64,000 nucleotides of DNA from positions 62,001 to 126,000 of the forward strand of contig NZ_AUAZ01000006.1 in assembly GCF_000428985.1 (NCBI RefSeq), written 5' to 3'. Of the stretch, positions 45,193 through 52,158 are shown piece by piece. The stretch comes from Marinobacterium litorale DSM 23545. GTDB lineage: Bacteria > Pseudomonadota > Gammaproteobacteria > Pseudomonadales > Balneatricaceae. The number at the start of each line of letters is the position of its first letter. Position 1 is the first letter of the stretch. The position numbers were made by a program, and so were the translations under genes. The notes below the pieces were generated by a model that was not told the DNA's origin, did not search any database, and worked only from the letters and a program-made list of their open reading frames with translations.

Positions 45193-45287
45193 AGAACACC
45201 GGCACAGCGGTGTACGTGCGTCTCTATGAACGTATCGGTAAGTCTGATCAGTACCGCCCGATCCCGCTGGATCTGGCATCGGTTTAG
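45189..45287 (+). CDS. 32-residue early phage small protein
   Basis: A very short frame starting ATGA-style inside the DUF3164 stop and ending TAG just before the HU-like gene. The product begins MKNTGTAVYVRLYERIGKSD and ends YRPIPLDLASV. The overlap with the upstream stop is the same coupling used through this operon, and the spacing to the next gene leaves room for nothing else. No domain can be assigned. Confidence 0.5.
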   Translation: MKNTGTAVYVRLYERIGKSDQYRPIPLDLASV

Positions 45288-45296
45288 GGGAAGGTC

Positions 45297-45539
45297 ATGA
45301 CCACCAAATCCGCAAACCAACTAGCACCCGCCGTCGCTTTTCAGGCCCGCCTGACCCAGCTGCAGGCGGAGCAGGCGATCCAGGCGATCGGCAACGCCGT
45401 GCTGAAAGAGATCAAGCAAGGCCACGCGGTGGAGTTTGAAAACTTCGGCCTGTTTGACCTCGGCACCCGGCCCAGCGACGGCACCCCAGCGCTGCGCTTT
45501 CGTCAACACCGAACCGTGCGGGAGGCACTGAGCAAATGA
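45297..45539 (+). CDS. HU-like DNA-binding protein
   Basis: An 80-residue member of the HU/IHF family. Family features are the helical N-terminus (AEQAIQAIGNAVLKEIKQGH) and the strand AVEFENFGLFDLGTRPSDG, then a short arm (LRFRQHRTVREALSK). It is a little shorter than host HU. Mu transposition needs HU and IHF, so a phage-encoded version could shape the ends or enhancer. GGGGAAGG ribosome-binding site. Confidence 0.82.
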   Translation: MTTKSANQLAPAVAFQARLTQLQAEQAIQAIGNAVLKEIKQGHAVEFENFGLFDLGTRPSDGTPALRFRQHRTVREALSK

Positions 45540-45709
45540 CTCCACAAATACGTGTACCCGAAACCGAGCTGAATGAAGTGCTCGAATGGGCTGAGCAGCA
45601 CATTGAAGGCAGCACAACTGACAACGAAGACGGCACCTACGAAGAGGGTGTCATCGACATGGCGCGGTGGATGCTGGGACTGATTCATGGCCGACCGGAC
45701 GGGGTGTGA
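45536..45709 (+). CDS. 57-residue early phage small protein
   Basis: A short acidic protein (MTPQIRVPETELNEVLEWAE, then DGTYEEGVIDMARWMLGLIH) that begins four bases before the end of the HU-like gene (ATGA). It ends one base before the next ATG. Strong codon usage and perfect fit between neighbours support it. No family recognised. Confidence 0.55.
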   Translation: MTPQIRVPETELNEVLEWAEQHIEGSTTDNEDGTYEEGVIDMARWMLGLIHGRPDGV

Positions 45710-45710
45710 G

Positions 45711-46151
45711 ATGGCGATAACAAAAGAACAGTGGGCCGAGATCGAGGAACAGCTTCAGGACATGTTTGGCCGCGTGGAGCTGATGTTAGAAGGCCGGAAG
45801 CTAACGCTGGAAAAGCGCTTCGTCAAAGAGAATCGGTTGGCGATTCTGGTGTTCATCGACGGGTCGTTCAACCTTGGCTGGGGCTTCCCGGATATGGATT
45901 CGTTCGATGAGTTTGTTCAGAAAGTCTGGCGTGAACGTACTCACTCGATTCATCCGCCAAAGGAGCGCGCCCGGATCATCAAAACCTTCGGCAAGCGAGC
46001 GGCTAAAAAGCACTTCCCGCGCCTGGACGAGAAGCTCTCTTTCTGGACTCCGGACTTCAGCACTGCGAAGTCCCTGCGCCGCAAGCTCCAGAAGCTGGAG
46101 GGCTTGGAGGTCGTCAGCATCGGGTATCAATCACAAACGGCGGAGACCTGA
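45711..46151 (+). CDS. Early phage protein of unknown function
   Basis: A 146-residue soluble protein. Its core LEKRFVKENRLAILVFIDGS followed by FNLGWGFPDMDSFDEFVQKV looks like a small alpha-beta fold, and the C-terminus is basic (KSLRRKLQKLEG). ATG at 45711 directly follows the previous stop. No match to a named family could be made. Confidence 0.62.
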   Translation: MAITKEQWAEIEEQLQDMFGRVELMLEGRKLTLEKRFVKENRLAILVFIDGSFNLGWGFPDMDSFDEFVQKVWRERTHSIHPPKERARIIKTFGKRAAKKHFPRLDEKLSFWTPDFSTAKSLRRKLQKLEGLEVVSIGYQSQTAET

Positions 46152-46152
46152 C

Positions 46153-46371
46153 ATGAGCACAGTAACCATCACCCTGACTGACCACGACAGCGGAAATGTG
46201 GTTGTTGATATTAAGGGCTTACCTAAAGCTGATCAGGTTCCAACTAAAGCGCAGGTGTTCGGTAGAGCCTTGCAGGCGTCGATCAACGACCTCCGACCCT
46301 GCATGAACGGCATGGGCAACAATGTCTGCCCTCACTGCGACGGCACATGCACAGAGCGAAACGGGCGCTAA
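46153..46371 (+). CDS. Small cysteine-containing early phage protein
   Basis: A 72-residue protein with a beta-like N-terminus (STVTITLTDHDSGNVVVDIK) and a C-terminal CPHCDGTC motif, suggestive of a small zinc site together with an upstream Cys. It starts two bases after the previous gene. Function unknown. Confidence 0.6.
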   Translation: MSTVTITLTDHDSGNVVVDIKGLPKADQVPTKAQVFGRALQASINDLRPCMNGMGNNVCPHCDGTCTERNGR

Positions 46372-46426
46372 GCGTCCGTCTGTCCGGCGTGGTGGTCGGG
46401 CACTGATGAGCAGCCAGGAGAAAGCA

Positions 46427-47002
46427 ATGCAACTGTCAATCTTAGAAGTCCGCATACTCAACGAACTCGCCCGGCGTGGGCCCTGCGCCGCATCCACCAT
46501 CATGCCCCATGTTGAGGGGTTGGATTCAAAAGCGCAGCTGAAAGGCACACTGGAGGGGCTGGAGAAGAAGGCGCTGGCGAAATACCAGTCAAACGGTCAG
46601 TGGGCAATGCCTGCCGCCCTCAAGAAAAAGGTGCTGGACGGAAAGATCGGAGCAACGGTCGATACTACGGTAACGACACCGGCGGTCGCTGACATTAAGC
46701 CCGCGCCGGTATCGGTTAAACCAAAGGTCGCCGCAAAACAGAAGTCAACTGAGTCTGCTCACAGTAAGCCGAAAACGGTACAGGTGCCGGTGCTGCAGAT
46801 GTCCGAACCAGCCAAAAACATCAGTCCCCTGCGGGCATTGCGCAACAGCCTGCCACCCGGTATTGAGGTGTATGTAAGTGGTGAAGAAGCAATCCTTCAC
46901 TGGGAAGAGAGCACTTTCAAGATCGAAGATGACGGGTTGGATGTAGCCTTGGGTGCTATCCGTACCCTTGAGCGGTTGAAGGTGGGGTCTACATGCAGCT
47001 GA
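46427..47002 (+). CDS. Early phage protein with winged-helix-like N-terminus
   Basis: A 191-residue protein. Residues 1-65 resemble a winged helix (SILEVRILNELARRGPCAAS, LEGLEKKALAKYQSNGQWAM). A low-complexity Ala/Val/Lys/Pro-rich linker (about 80-135) joins this to a C-terminal part (NISPLRALRNSLPPGIEVYV) of unknown fold. ATG at 46427 follows AGGAG at seven bases; an upstream ATG at 46406 lacks a ribosome-binding site. Its end overlaps the next gene by 10 bp. Confidence 0.62.
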   Translation: MQLSILEVRILNELARRGPCAASTIMPHVEGLDSKAQLKGTLEGLEKKALAKYQSNGQWAMPAALKKKVLDGKIGATVDTTVTTPAVADIKPAPVSVKPKVAAKQKSTESAHSKPKTVQVPVLQMSEPAKNISPLRALRNSLPPGIEVYVSGEEAILHWEESTFKIEDDGLDVALGAIRTLERLKVGSTCS

Positions 47003-47454
47003 CCCGTTGCCCTGTTTGCCACAGCCGCATCCACCTGGACGCCCTCGTCCAGGATGACGCCGGCCGTGAACTGCTGGCGATGCTGGCCAGGCTGGACCGC
47101 TCCGCAGCCGGTGCGCTGGTCAGCTATATGAGCCTGTTCCGCAGCAAGAGCCGCGACTTGGCCAACGATCGCGCACTGCGCATCGCAACCGAGGCGTTAG
47201 AGCTGGCACAGCTTAACGCTCTAACTCCTGCGATGGCTCACACCGTTGAGCAGATGCGAGTTAAGCAGCTGGCCGGTAGCTTCAAGCCGCTGACCAATCA
47301 CAACTACCTGAAACGTGTGCTTGAGAACCAGGGAGCAGCGGTGGTTGAGGGTGATATCGAAGCTCTGCCAGCGAACGCAAGTACAGGCTCAAAAGCCGAA
47401 CGCCGGGCCGTTGTCAGCCGCAGCACCATGAACATCCACGATATCGACTGGTAA
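46993..47454 (+). CDS. Early phage protein with N-terminal CxxC
   Basis: A 153-residue protein starting MQLTRCPVCHSRIHLDALV, a treble-clef-like CPVCH knuckle followed by a helical body (ELLAMLARLDRSAAGALVSY) and a basic C-terminus (KAERRAVVSRSTM). Only one Cys pair is present, so a zinc site would need histidines. Found just before gemA, a position held by similar genes in B3-like phages. Confidence 0.65.
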   Translation: MQLTRCPVCHSRIHLDALVQDDAGRELLAMLARLDRSAAGALVSYMSLFRSKSRDLANDRALRIATEALELAQLNALTPAMAHTVEQMRVKQLAGSFKPLTNHNYLKRVLENQGAAVVEGDIEALPANASTGSKAERRAVVSRSTMNIHDIDW

Positions 47455-47458
47455 CGCC

Positions 47459-48115
47459 ATGACCGCAAAAGACAACCGCAAAGCCGCGCTCGCACAGATC
47501 CACATCGCCAAGAAACAGCTGGGCCTGGATGACGATATCTACCGCGAGATGCTCGAAAACATCACCGGTAAGCGCAGCTGCTCCGGTATGGCGATCGGCG
47601 AGCTGTACCAGGTGATCAAACACTTGGAAAACGTCGGATTCAAGCGAAATCGTGGCGGCCAGCCGAAGAGCCGCCGCCAGCAGTACTACAGCCCAAAATC
47701 AAAGGGCCAGATCATCGACGTCATGCGGGCCATCTGGATCGAGATGCACCAGGCAGGCATCGTCCGCGACGGCTCCGAGCTTGCACTGACCCACTGGGCC
47801 AAACGAGCAAGCAGCAAGCGCAACGGCGGTGTCGGCGTGGATTCACTGGACTGGCTGGAGCGTGACACAAAACTGGCCAGTCAGGTGCTGGAAGATCTCA
47901 AACAGTGGAACAAGCGCGTGCATCGCCAGTGGCAGAAGGAAGACTTTGCGCTGATCCAATCAAAGCAAGTGCGGCCCGCTTATGTAGTCGCGTTGGTCCG
48001 GCAGCTACTGGCCGAGCACCGCATCATGTGGTGGCCTGAATTTGACTTGCAGCTTGGCATTGAGAATGACCCCGATTACTGCACCAACCGGGAGGAGCTG
48101 AATCGTGGCGACTGA
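47459..48115 (+). CDS. gemA: GemA family regulatory protein (Mu gp16-like)
   Basis: A 218-residue DUF1018/GemA protein. The hallmark N-terminus AALAQIHIAKKQLGLDDDIY with REMLENITGKRSCSGM and the later KGQIIDVMRAIWIEMHQAGI are clear. In Mu, GemA relaxes host DNA and modulates host genes. It stands directly upstream of mor, with an 11-bp overlap, as in Mu where both are early genes. Confidence 0.92.
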   Translation: MTAKDNRKAALAQIHIAKKQLGLDDDIYREMLENITGKRSCSGMAIGELYQVIKHLENVGFKRNRGGQPKSRRQQYYSPKSKGQIIDVMRAIWIEMHQAGIVRDGSELALTHWAKRASSKRNGGVGVDSLDWLERDTKLASQVLEDLKQWNKRVHRQWQKEDFALIQSKQVRPAYVVALVRQLLAEHRIMWWPEFDLQLGIENDPDYCTNREELNRGD

Positions 48116-48530
48116 AGAACAGCAGGATATGCTGGGCGAGAGCAGCTTCAGCGAAGAGCTACTGGAGCACCTGGACGAGATCCCGGCAGAAACCAAACGC
48201 AAGTGGCCGAAGGACCTCGCCGCGCTGATCGATATCTTCGAAGCGGCACTCAAGCGCGGCGGGCTGGATGACGTGCAGGCCAAACGCTTGGCGCACTCCC
48301 TGCTCGCCGAGCAGGCGATGTACTGCGGCGGTCGCCACATCTACATCCCGAAAGGCGACCGGCTGAAGCAGGCGATCCGCGATGTGGAACTGTTCCGCGA
48401 CTGGCACGACAACGGCCTGGTGCCGGACCAGCTGGCGGCCAAGTACAAGATATCCGCGCAACACGTCTACCGGATCATTAACGAACAGCGGGCGATTCAC
48501 CTCAAGCGGGTACAGCCGGCGTTGTTTTGA
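48105..48530 (+). CDS. mor: Mor family middle/late transcription activator
   Basis: A 141-residue Mor-type activator. The dimerisation region includes KDLAALIDIFEAALKRGGLD, and the C-terminal helix-turn-helix is AAKYKISAQHVYRIINEQRA. The GGRHIYIPKGDRLKQAIRD segment is a family hallmark. In Mu, Mor switches on the middle promoter, and C the late ones; only one such gene is seen here, so it may drive the late genes directly. GTG start overlaps gemA. Confidence 0.92.
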   Translation: MATEEQQDMLGESSFSEELLEHLDEIPAETKRKWPKDLAALIDIFEAALKRGGLDDVQAKRLAHSLLAEQAMYCGGRHIYIPKGDRLKQAIRDVELFRDWHDNGLVPDQLAAKYKISAQHVYRIINEQRAIHLKRVQPALF

Positions 48531-48547
48531 TAGGATCCGGTGAACCC

Positions 48548-49390
48548 ATGACAGCAAGCAACGGAGATAATGCGATGGCTGGTAACGATCAGGGCGCCTC
48601 TCAGGGAGTGGTCGGGAAGGTCTGCCCAAAGTGCGGCTACGCCCGCAAAGCCGATGAACCGGTACCGGAAACGCGGTGCCCGAAGTGCCGGGTGCTTTAT
48701 GCCAAGGCGGAAGCAGACGAGTCGGAAAGCGCTGCTGTTTATGCGGTCAGCAGCGTCACGCCAGAAGAGGAAGCTACGAATTCATCGGAGCCTGCCATGC
48801 AAAAGCTGGCGGGGCTGCTGCAAGGTGATCTACCCAAAAAACATGTAGTACTGATCGGGCTCTTCTGCCTTGTGCTGGGCTATTACGCGGGACGTGAGCA
48901 TCTGAAGTACGAAATGCGCAGTGCCTTCAGCGATGCCTTTAGCGGGATCGCGGAAGGCTTCAAAGGGCTATCTGACGCCGCGCAACCAGTCGATAAACAG
49001 GAGCCCTCGATACCCGACCCTGAGTCGCAGCCTATTCAGGCGACTCTGATCCGCAAGGGCTTCTCTCCAAAGGATCTGGACAACATGAAGATCCGTGAAG
49101 AGATCACATTTACGATACGGTTTGAGAATCAGCAGGATCGAGATATCCGGGCATTTGACGGCATCATTCACTTCGTCGACCTGTTGGGTAATTCGATCAT
49201 ATCGCTGCGCACTGAAGTGAATGACCCGGTCCCGGCCTACGACTTCTTCGACTGGCATGGCCTGATCGACTACAACGAGTTCAAGGATTCCGAACGTAGG
49301 CTGCGCGCAGCGGAGCAACAGAACATTCGAGCCATCTTCGAACCGCGGAAAATCCTCTATGCAGATGGCACTGTTGAACAGCTGAACTGA
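48548..49390 (+). CDS. Zinc-ribbon membrane protein, possible accessory gene
   Basis: A 280-residue protein with an N-terminal zinc ribbon (CPKCGY-x10-CPKC), one membrane helix (HVVLIGLFCLVLGYYAG) near residue 105, and a C-terminal domain likely to be beta-rich (EITFTIRFENQQDRDIRAFD). This is the topology of a membrane-anchored sensor or exclusion factor. It lies between mor and the lysis genes, where no core gene is expected, so it may be an accessory lysogeny gene. The ATG at 48575 with a nearby GGAG is an alternative start. Confidence 0.68.
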   Translation: MTASNGDNAMAGNDQGASQGVVGKVCPKCGYARKADEPVPETRCPKCRVLYAKAEADESESAAVYAVSSVTPEEEATNSSEPAMQKLAGLLQGDLPKKHVVLIGLFCLVLGYYAGREHLKYEMRSAFSDAFSGIAEGFKGLSDAAQPVDKQEPSIPDPESQPIQATLIRKGFSPKDLDNMKIREEITFTIRFENQQDRDIRAFDGIIHFVDLLGNSIISLRTEVNDPVPAYDFFDWHGLIDYNEFKDSERRLRAAEQQNIRAIFEPRKILYADGTVEQLN

Positions 49391-49402
49391 TAACAAGCCT
49401 AT

Positions 49403-49422
49403 CTCCAACGTGGGTTAAACCA
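49403..49422 (+). promoter_or_regulatory. Late-region motif, copy 1
   Basis: CTCCAAC-GTGG-GTTAAACCA, the first of three copies of CTCCAAC-N4-GTTAMACCA in the prophage. It lies 12 bp after the zinc-ribbon gene and ahead of the lysis genes. The CGTGG/CCACG arms (49409-49413, 49420-49424) could form a small hairpin. Candidate activator site. Confidence 0.5.
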
Positions 49423-49432
49423 CGCTCCCCAC

Positions 49433-49494
49433 AATCCCCGGCACAGTGGAACTCACAGCCTCCAACGTGAGTTACACCAGATCCGGGGATTTTT
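49433..49494 (+). promoter_or_regulatory. Nested hairpin ending at the holin start
   Basis: AATCCCCGG (49433-49441) pairs with CCGGGGATT (49483-49491), and inside it AACTCAC (49450-49456) pairs with GTGAGTT (49467-49473). The outer 3' arm runs into TTTT and then the holin ATG. The only Shine-Dalgarno-like GGGGA lies in the outer stem. The structure could be a terminator, a translation switch, or both. Confidence 0.6.
49460..49479 (+). promoter_or_regulatory. Late-region motif, copy 2
   Basis: CTCCAAC-GTGA-GTTACACCA, the second copy, 57 bp after copy 1 and 15 bp before the holin start. Its GTGAGTT is also the 3' arm of the inner hairpin. Confidence 0.5.
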
Positions 49495-49818
49495 ATGTTA
49501 AGAGCACCGCGCCTCACCTCATTCGCTGTCATCGCGCTGATTCTGACGCTGGTGATTGCCATCCTCGCGCCGCATCAGCTGGGCGTCACCCTCTACAAAC
49601 TCAGCCTCGTCTCGCTGGCGGCCGTGCTGGGCTACTGGATCGACCGGGTTGTGTTCCCCTATGCCCGGCCGCACGAGTTCTTCCACATCGCCGACTGGCT
49701 GCGCCAAGGCAACAACGCCGAGGGCAGCCGGGCCGTCCGGCATTGCGCCGGCACCGCCACCCTGCGCCGCGCCATTGTCATGGCCGCGGTCATCATCGCC
49801 ATCGCGCTGGGGGCCTGA
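49495..49818 (+). CDS. Putative holin
   Basis: A 107-residue membrane protein with three hydrophobic helices (FAVIALILTLVIAIL, LYKLSLVSLAAVLGYWI, AIVMAAVIIAIALGA) and a short loop. It comes first in a cassette with a transglycosylase and spanins. The size, topology and context fit the putative-holin families of Mu-like and P2-like phages, which release or activate the lysin at a set time. The ribosome-binding site is inside a stem. Confidence 0.75.
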   Translation: MLRAPRLTSFAVIALILTLVIAILAPHQLGVTLYKLSLVSLAAVLGYWIDRVVFPYARPHEFFHIADWLRQGNNAEGSRAVRHCAGTATLRRAIVMAAVIIAIALGA

Positions 49819-49819
49819 C

Positions 49820-50446
49820 GTGAAGTTCGCCGTTGCCTGGTCCGTATTCTGGACGCTTGTGGTGCTTTTCGTACTCGCCCCTTTGGGTGAGGCCGCCGAG
49901 ATCCCTCATGCCGCCCACCAGTACCGGCAGGAGCTGACCCGGCAGGCTCGCCTTGTCTGGGGGCTGGACGCGCCGCTGGCGGTGATGGCCGCGCAGGTGC
50001 ACCAGGAGAGCTACTGGAACCCGAAGGCGATCAGCCCCGTCGGCGCCGAGGGCCTCGGCCAGTTCATGCCACGCACCGCGGAATGGATGCCGGATATCGA
50101 CCCCGTACTGGCCCAACCGGTGCCGTTTAACCCGCGTTGGTCATTGCGCGCGCTGGCCCGGTACGACCGCTGGCTGCACAGCCGCCTGAAGGCCGACACC
50201 AACTGCGACCGCTGGGCGATGACGCTGTCGGCCTACAACGGCGGGCTTGGCTGGGTGCTGCGCGACAAGGCGCTGGCCGTAGAGAACGGCCACAGCCGCT
50301 GGCTCTGGTGGGACAACGTCGAGCGCTACAACGCCGGGCGCTCCGCCGCCAACTTCCGTGAGAACCGCCATTATCCGCGCCGGATCCTGCATGAGCTGAC
50401 GCCCCGATACGCCGCTGCCGGCTGGGGTGAGGGGGTCTGCTTTTGA
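49820..50446 (+). CDS. Lytic transglycosylase endolysin
   Basis: A 208-residue SLT-type lytic transglycosylase that cleaves peptidoglycan. The catalytic glutamate is Glu63 in HQESYWNPKAISPVGAEGLG, and the later MTLSAYNGGLGWVL motif completes the fold. The N-terminus is hydrophobic (FAVAWSVFWTLVVLFVLAPL), so export or membrane tethering by a signal-arrest-release type sequence is likely. GTG start directly after the holin; the stop overlaps the Rz start (ATGA-like TTGA). Confidence 0.88.
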   Translation: MKFAVAWSVFWTLVVLFVLAPLGEAAEIPHAAHQYRQELTRQARLVWGLDAPLAVMAAQVHQESYWNPKAISPVGAEGLGQFMPRTAEWMPDIDPVLAQPVPFNPRWSLRALARYDRWLHSRLKADTNCDRWAMTLSAYNGGLGWVLRDKALAVENGHSRWLWWDNVERYNAGRSAANFRENRHYPRRILHELTPRYAAAGWGEGVCF

Positions 50447-51021
50447 AACTGCTCAGCCCGATCGCCATTACCGCCATCCTCGGCGCGCTCGGCCTGCTGT
50501 TCGCCCTCGGCTACAAGCAGGGCCATGACGCAGCCGAGGAGCAGCACAACCGCCAGCAGGCGGAGCTGATCGCCCAGCGCGAGACGCAGCTGCGCGAACA
50601 GTACCAACACCAGATCGCCGTCGGCGCCCTGACCGTGCGCGAACTGCGCGCCGAGAAAGCCGCCATCGCCCACCGTGCCAACCAGCTGGAGGAGCGCATC
50701 GCCTATGTCACCGAACACTACCGCCCGGCGCCGGATTCAGCGCCTGAGCCTCGCCCTGACTGCGTGTTCACTCGCGGTTTTGTCGGGCTGTACAACAGCG
50801 CCATCAGCCCCGCCGGAGTGTCCGCCGCTGGTGCTGCCCCCGGAGCTGATGGAGCGCCCGGCACCGCCGCATCTGCTGCGGCCGACCCGCTCGGCATCAG
50901 CGGCGTCCGCCAGCCCGACATCCTCAACCACATCGTCGGATACGGCAGCCGCTGCCAGCAGATAGAAGCGCAGCTCAACGCGCTGATCGACCACCTCAAC
51001 CGGATACAGGAACCGGAGTAA
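50443..51021 (+). CDS. Rz-like inner-membrane spanin
   Basis: A 192-residue i-spanin. An N-terminal membrane anchor (SPIAITAILGALGLLFALGY) is followed by a charged coiled coil (about 28-95) and a long C-terminal part. It starts at a TTG overlapping the lysin stop. Spanins join inner and outer membranes at the last stage of lysis. The out-of-frame Rz1 gene is fully contained in this reading frame. Confidence 0.85.
   Translation: MKLLSPIAITAILGALGLLFALGYKQGHDAAEEQHNRQQAELIAQRETQLREQYQHQIAVGALTVRELRAEKAAIAHRANQLEERIAYVTEHYRPAPDSAPEPRPDCVFTRGFVGLYNSAISPAGVSAAGAAPGADGAPGTAASAAADPLGISGVRQPDILNHIVGYGSRCQQIEAQLNALIDHLNRIQEPE
50705..50965 (+). CDS. Rz1-like outer-membrane spanin lipoprotein embedded in Rz
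   Basis: An 86-residue small lipoprotein in the +1 frame, wholly inside the Rz gene. Signal sequence LSLALTACSLAVLSGC has the lipobox at Cys29, and a proline-rich mature part (TTAPSAPPECPPLVLPPELM) follows, as in lambda Rz1. GGAGGAG lies 10 bases upstream of the ATG. It should form the outer half of the spanin with the Rz product. A longer frame from 50675 is possible but adds non-signal residues. Confidence 0.82.
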   Translation: MSPNTTARRRIQRLSLALTACSLAVLSGCTTAPSAPPECPPLVLPPELMERPAPPHLLRPTRSASAASASPTSSTTSSDTAAAASR

Positions 51022-51257
51022 TGCCTGATCTCTACGACCGAGCCCAAGAGCGCGAACAACAGAACACCCAGGACGCGCAGGCGCACTACCGGGCCAGCCT
51101 GTCGCCCGAGCCGGAACAGGTAATCGTCGCCGGGTGCGTGCTCTGCATCGACTGCGACGAACCGGTACAAGCCGCGCGCCTCGCCGCTAAACCCAACGCT
51201 GCCCGCTGCATCTACTGCCAGGGCGAATATGAAAAGGAACAGCGCCGCCATGGATGA
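51021..51257 (+). CDS. TraR/DksA-type zinc finger protein
   Basis: A 78-residue member of the TraR/DksA family. The four-cysteine finger is Cys42-x2-Cys45 and Cys63-x2-Cys66 (LCIDCDEPVQ, ARCIYCQGEY), preceded by a helical stem. TraR-type proteins bind the secondary channel of RNA polymerase and imitate DksA with ppGpp, changing host transcription. Occurs in the same position after spanins in several Mu-like phages. The stop overlaps the next gene. Confidence 0.88.
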   Translation: MPDLYDRAQEREQQNTQDAQAHYRASLSPEPEQVIVAGCVLCIDCDEPVQAARLAAKPNAARCIYCQGEYEKEQRRHG

Positions 51258-51621
51258 CCCGACCAACTATGACGCCTGGCGTTTCTGGCTCGATGCCATC
51301 CAGTGGCTGTTTATTGTCGTGCTGGCGGTATGGGGTTGGATAGACCGGGGCCGGAAGGACAACAAGAGTGCCATCCGTGAGCTTACCCAGAACACCGAAG
51401 CGTTAGAGCAGCGCCTTATAACGGCGGACAAGGAGCTGACCAAGCACATAGATGGCGTCGAACGCCGCCTGACCACCGCTGAAGAACACCTGCGCCACAG
51501 CCCAACGCACGACGATATTGCGCGCCTGCGGGAGCAGTACTCCGGGCTGGAAAGCAAGCTGGACCGCGTGACCAGCACGCTCGATCGCATCCACGACTAC
51601 CTGATGAACAACAAGGGGTAA
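51250..51621 (+). CDS. DUF2730-like membrane-anchored coiled-coil protein
   Basis: A 123-residue protein with one N-terminal membrane helix (WLDAIQWLFIVVLAVWGWID) and a long coiled coil (LTQNTEALEQRLITADKELT and onward), the build of DUF2730 phage proteins found before the head genes of Mu-like phages. Function unknown. ATG at 51250 follows AAAAGGA; an upstream ATG at 51229 is possible. Confidence 0.78.
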   Translation: MDDPTNYDAWRFWLDAIQWLFIVVLAVWGWIDRGRKDNKSAIRELTQNTEALEQRLITADKELTKHIDGVERRLTTAEEHLRHSPTHDDIARLREQYSGLESKLDRVTSTLDRIHDYLMNNKG

Positions 51622-51624
51622 GCC

Positions 51625-51918
51625 ATGCCATTCGCCCAATTTGAACAGGAAGACCGGCGCCTGGTGATCCTGCGCCTGCTGGCCGAGGATCAGGACTACC
51701 GCGTCAACTCCTCGATCCTGCAACAGGGCATCGACCTCTACGGCCATAGCGTCAGCCGCGATCGCCTGCACACCGACCTAACCTGGCTGGCCGAGCAGGA
51801 TCTGGTCACCGTCGAGGAGATCAACTCCGTGCTGGTCGTCACCCTGACCCAGCGGGGGCTTGATGTCGCCAATGGTCGCGCCACCCAGCCGGGCGTCAAG
51901 CGTCCGGGGCCTCGGTGA
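51625..51918 (+). CDS. VpaChn25_0724-family phage protein (winged helix)
   Basis: A 97-residue protein with FEQEDRRLVILRLLAEDQDY, then LYGHSVSRDRLHTDLTWLAE and a C-terminal basic tail. It matches a small family present upstream of the terminase genes of Mu-like phages. The fold looks like an ArsR-type winged helix. Role unproven; possibly a regulator or packaging factor. Confidence 0.82.
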   Translation: MPFAQFEQEDRRLVILRLLAEDQDYRVNSSILQQGIDLYGHSVSRDRLHTDLTWLAEQDLVTVEEINSVLVVTLTQRGLDVANGRATQPGVKRPGPR

Positions 51919-51930
51919 AGGAGAACGCTT

Positions 51931-52158
51931 ATGGCGGTGAAACCACTCACAGCAGCGCAGAAGAAAGTGATGGCCTCATTTGCACGCTGGTTTGTTTACG
52001 GCGAGGTGGAAGCGAACGTCGAAGGGATGAAGGGCTTTCAAAAGCACATGAGGAAGAAAGACCCGGAATGTGCCCAGGCAGAGCGGGAGTTCCAGAAAGC
52101 GGTACGCAGAATCCGTGAGGACTTTCTGAAGTCGATGGAGAAAGAAAATGGCGCGTAA
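51931..52158 (+). CDS. Small phage protein of unknown function
   Basis: A 75-residue basic, helical protein (PLTAAQKKVMASFARWFVYG at the N-terminus, RIREDFLKSMEKENGA at the end). It overlaps the small terminase gene by 11 bp and may be a DNA-binding accessory packaging protein. No domain recognised. Confidence 0.6.
   Translation: MAVKPLTAAQKKVMASFARWFVYGEVEANVEGMKGFQKHMRKKDPECAQAEREFQKAVRRIREDFLKSMEKENGA

Noticed and set aside
49433-49494. The nested hairpin as a simple terminator only
   Set aside because: The T-run ends at the ATG of the next gene and the Shine-Dalgarno lies in the stem, so a pure terminator call would ignore the translation signal.
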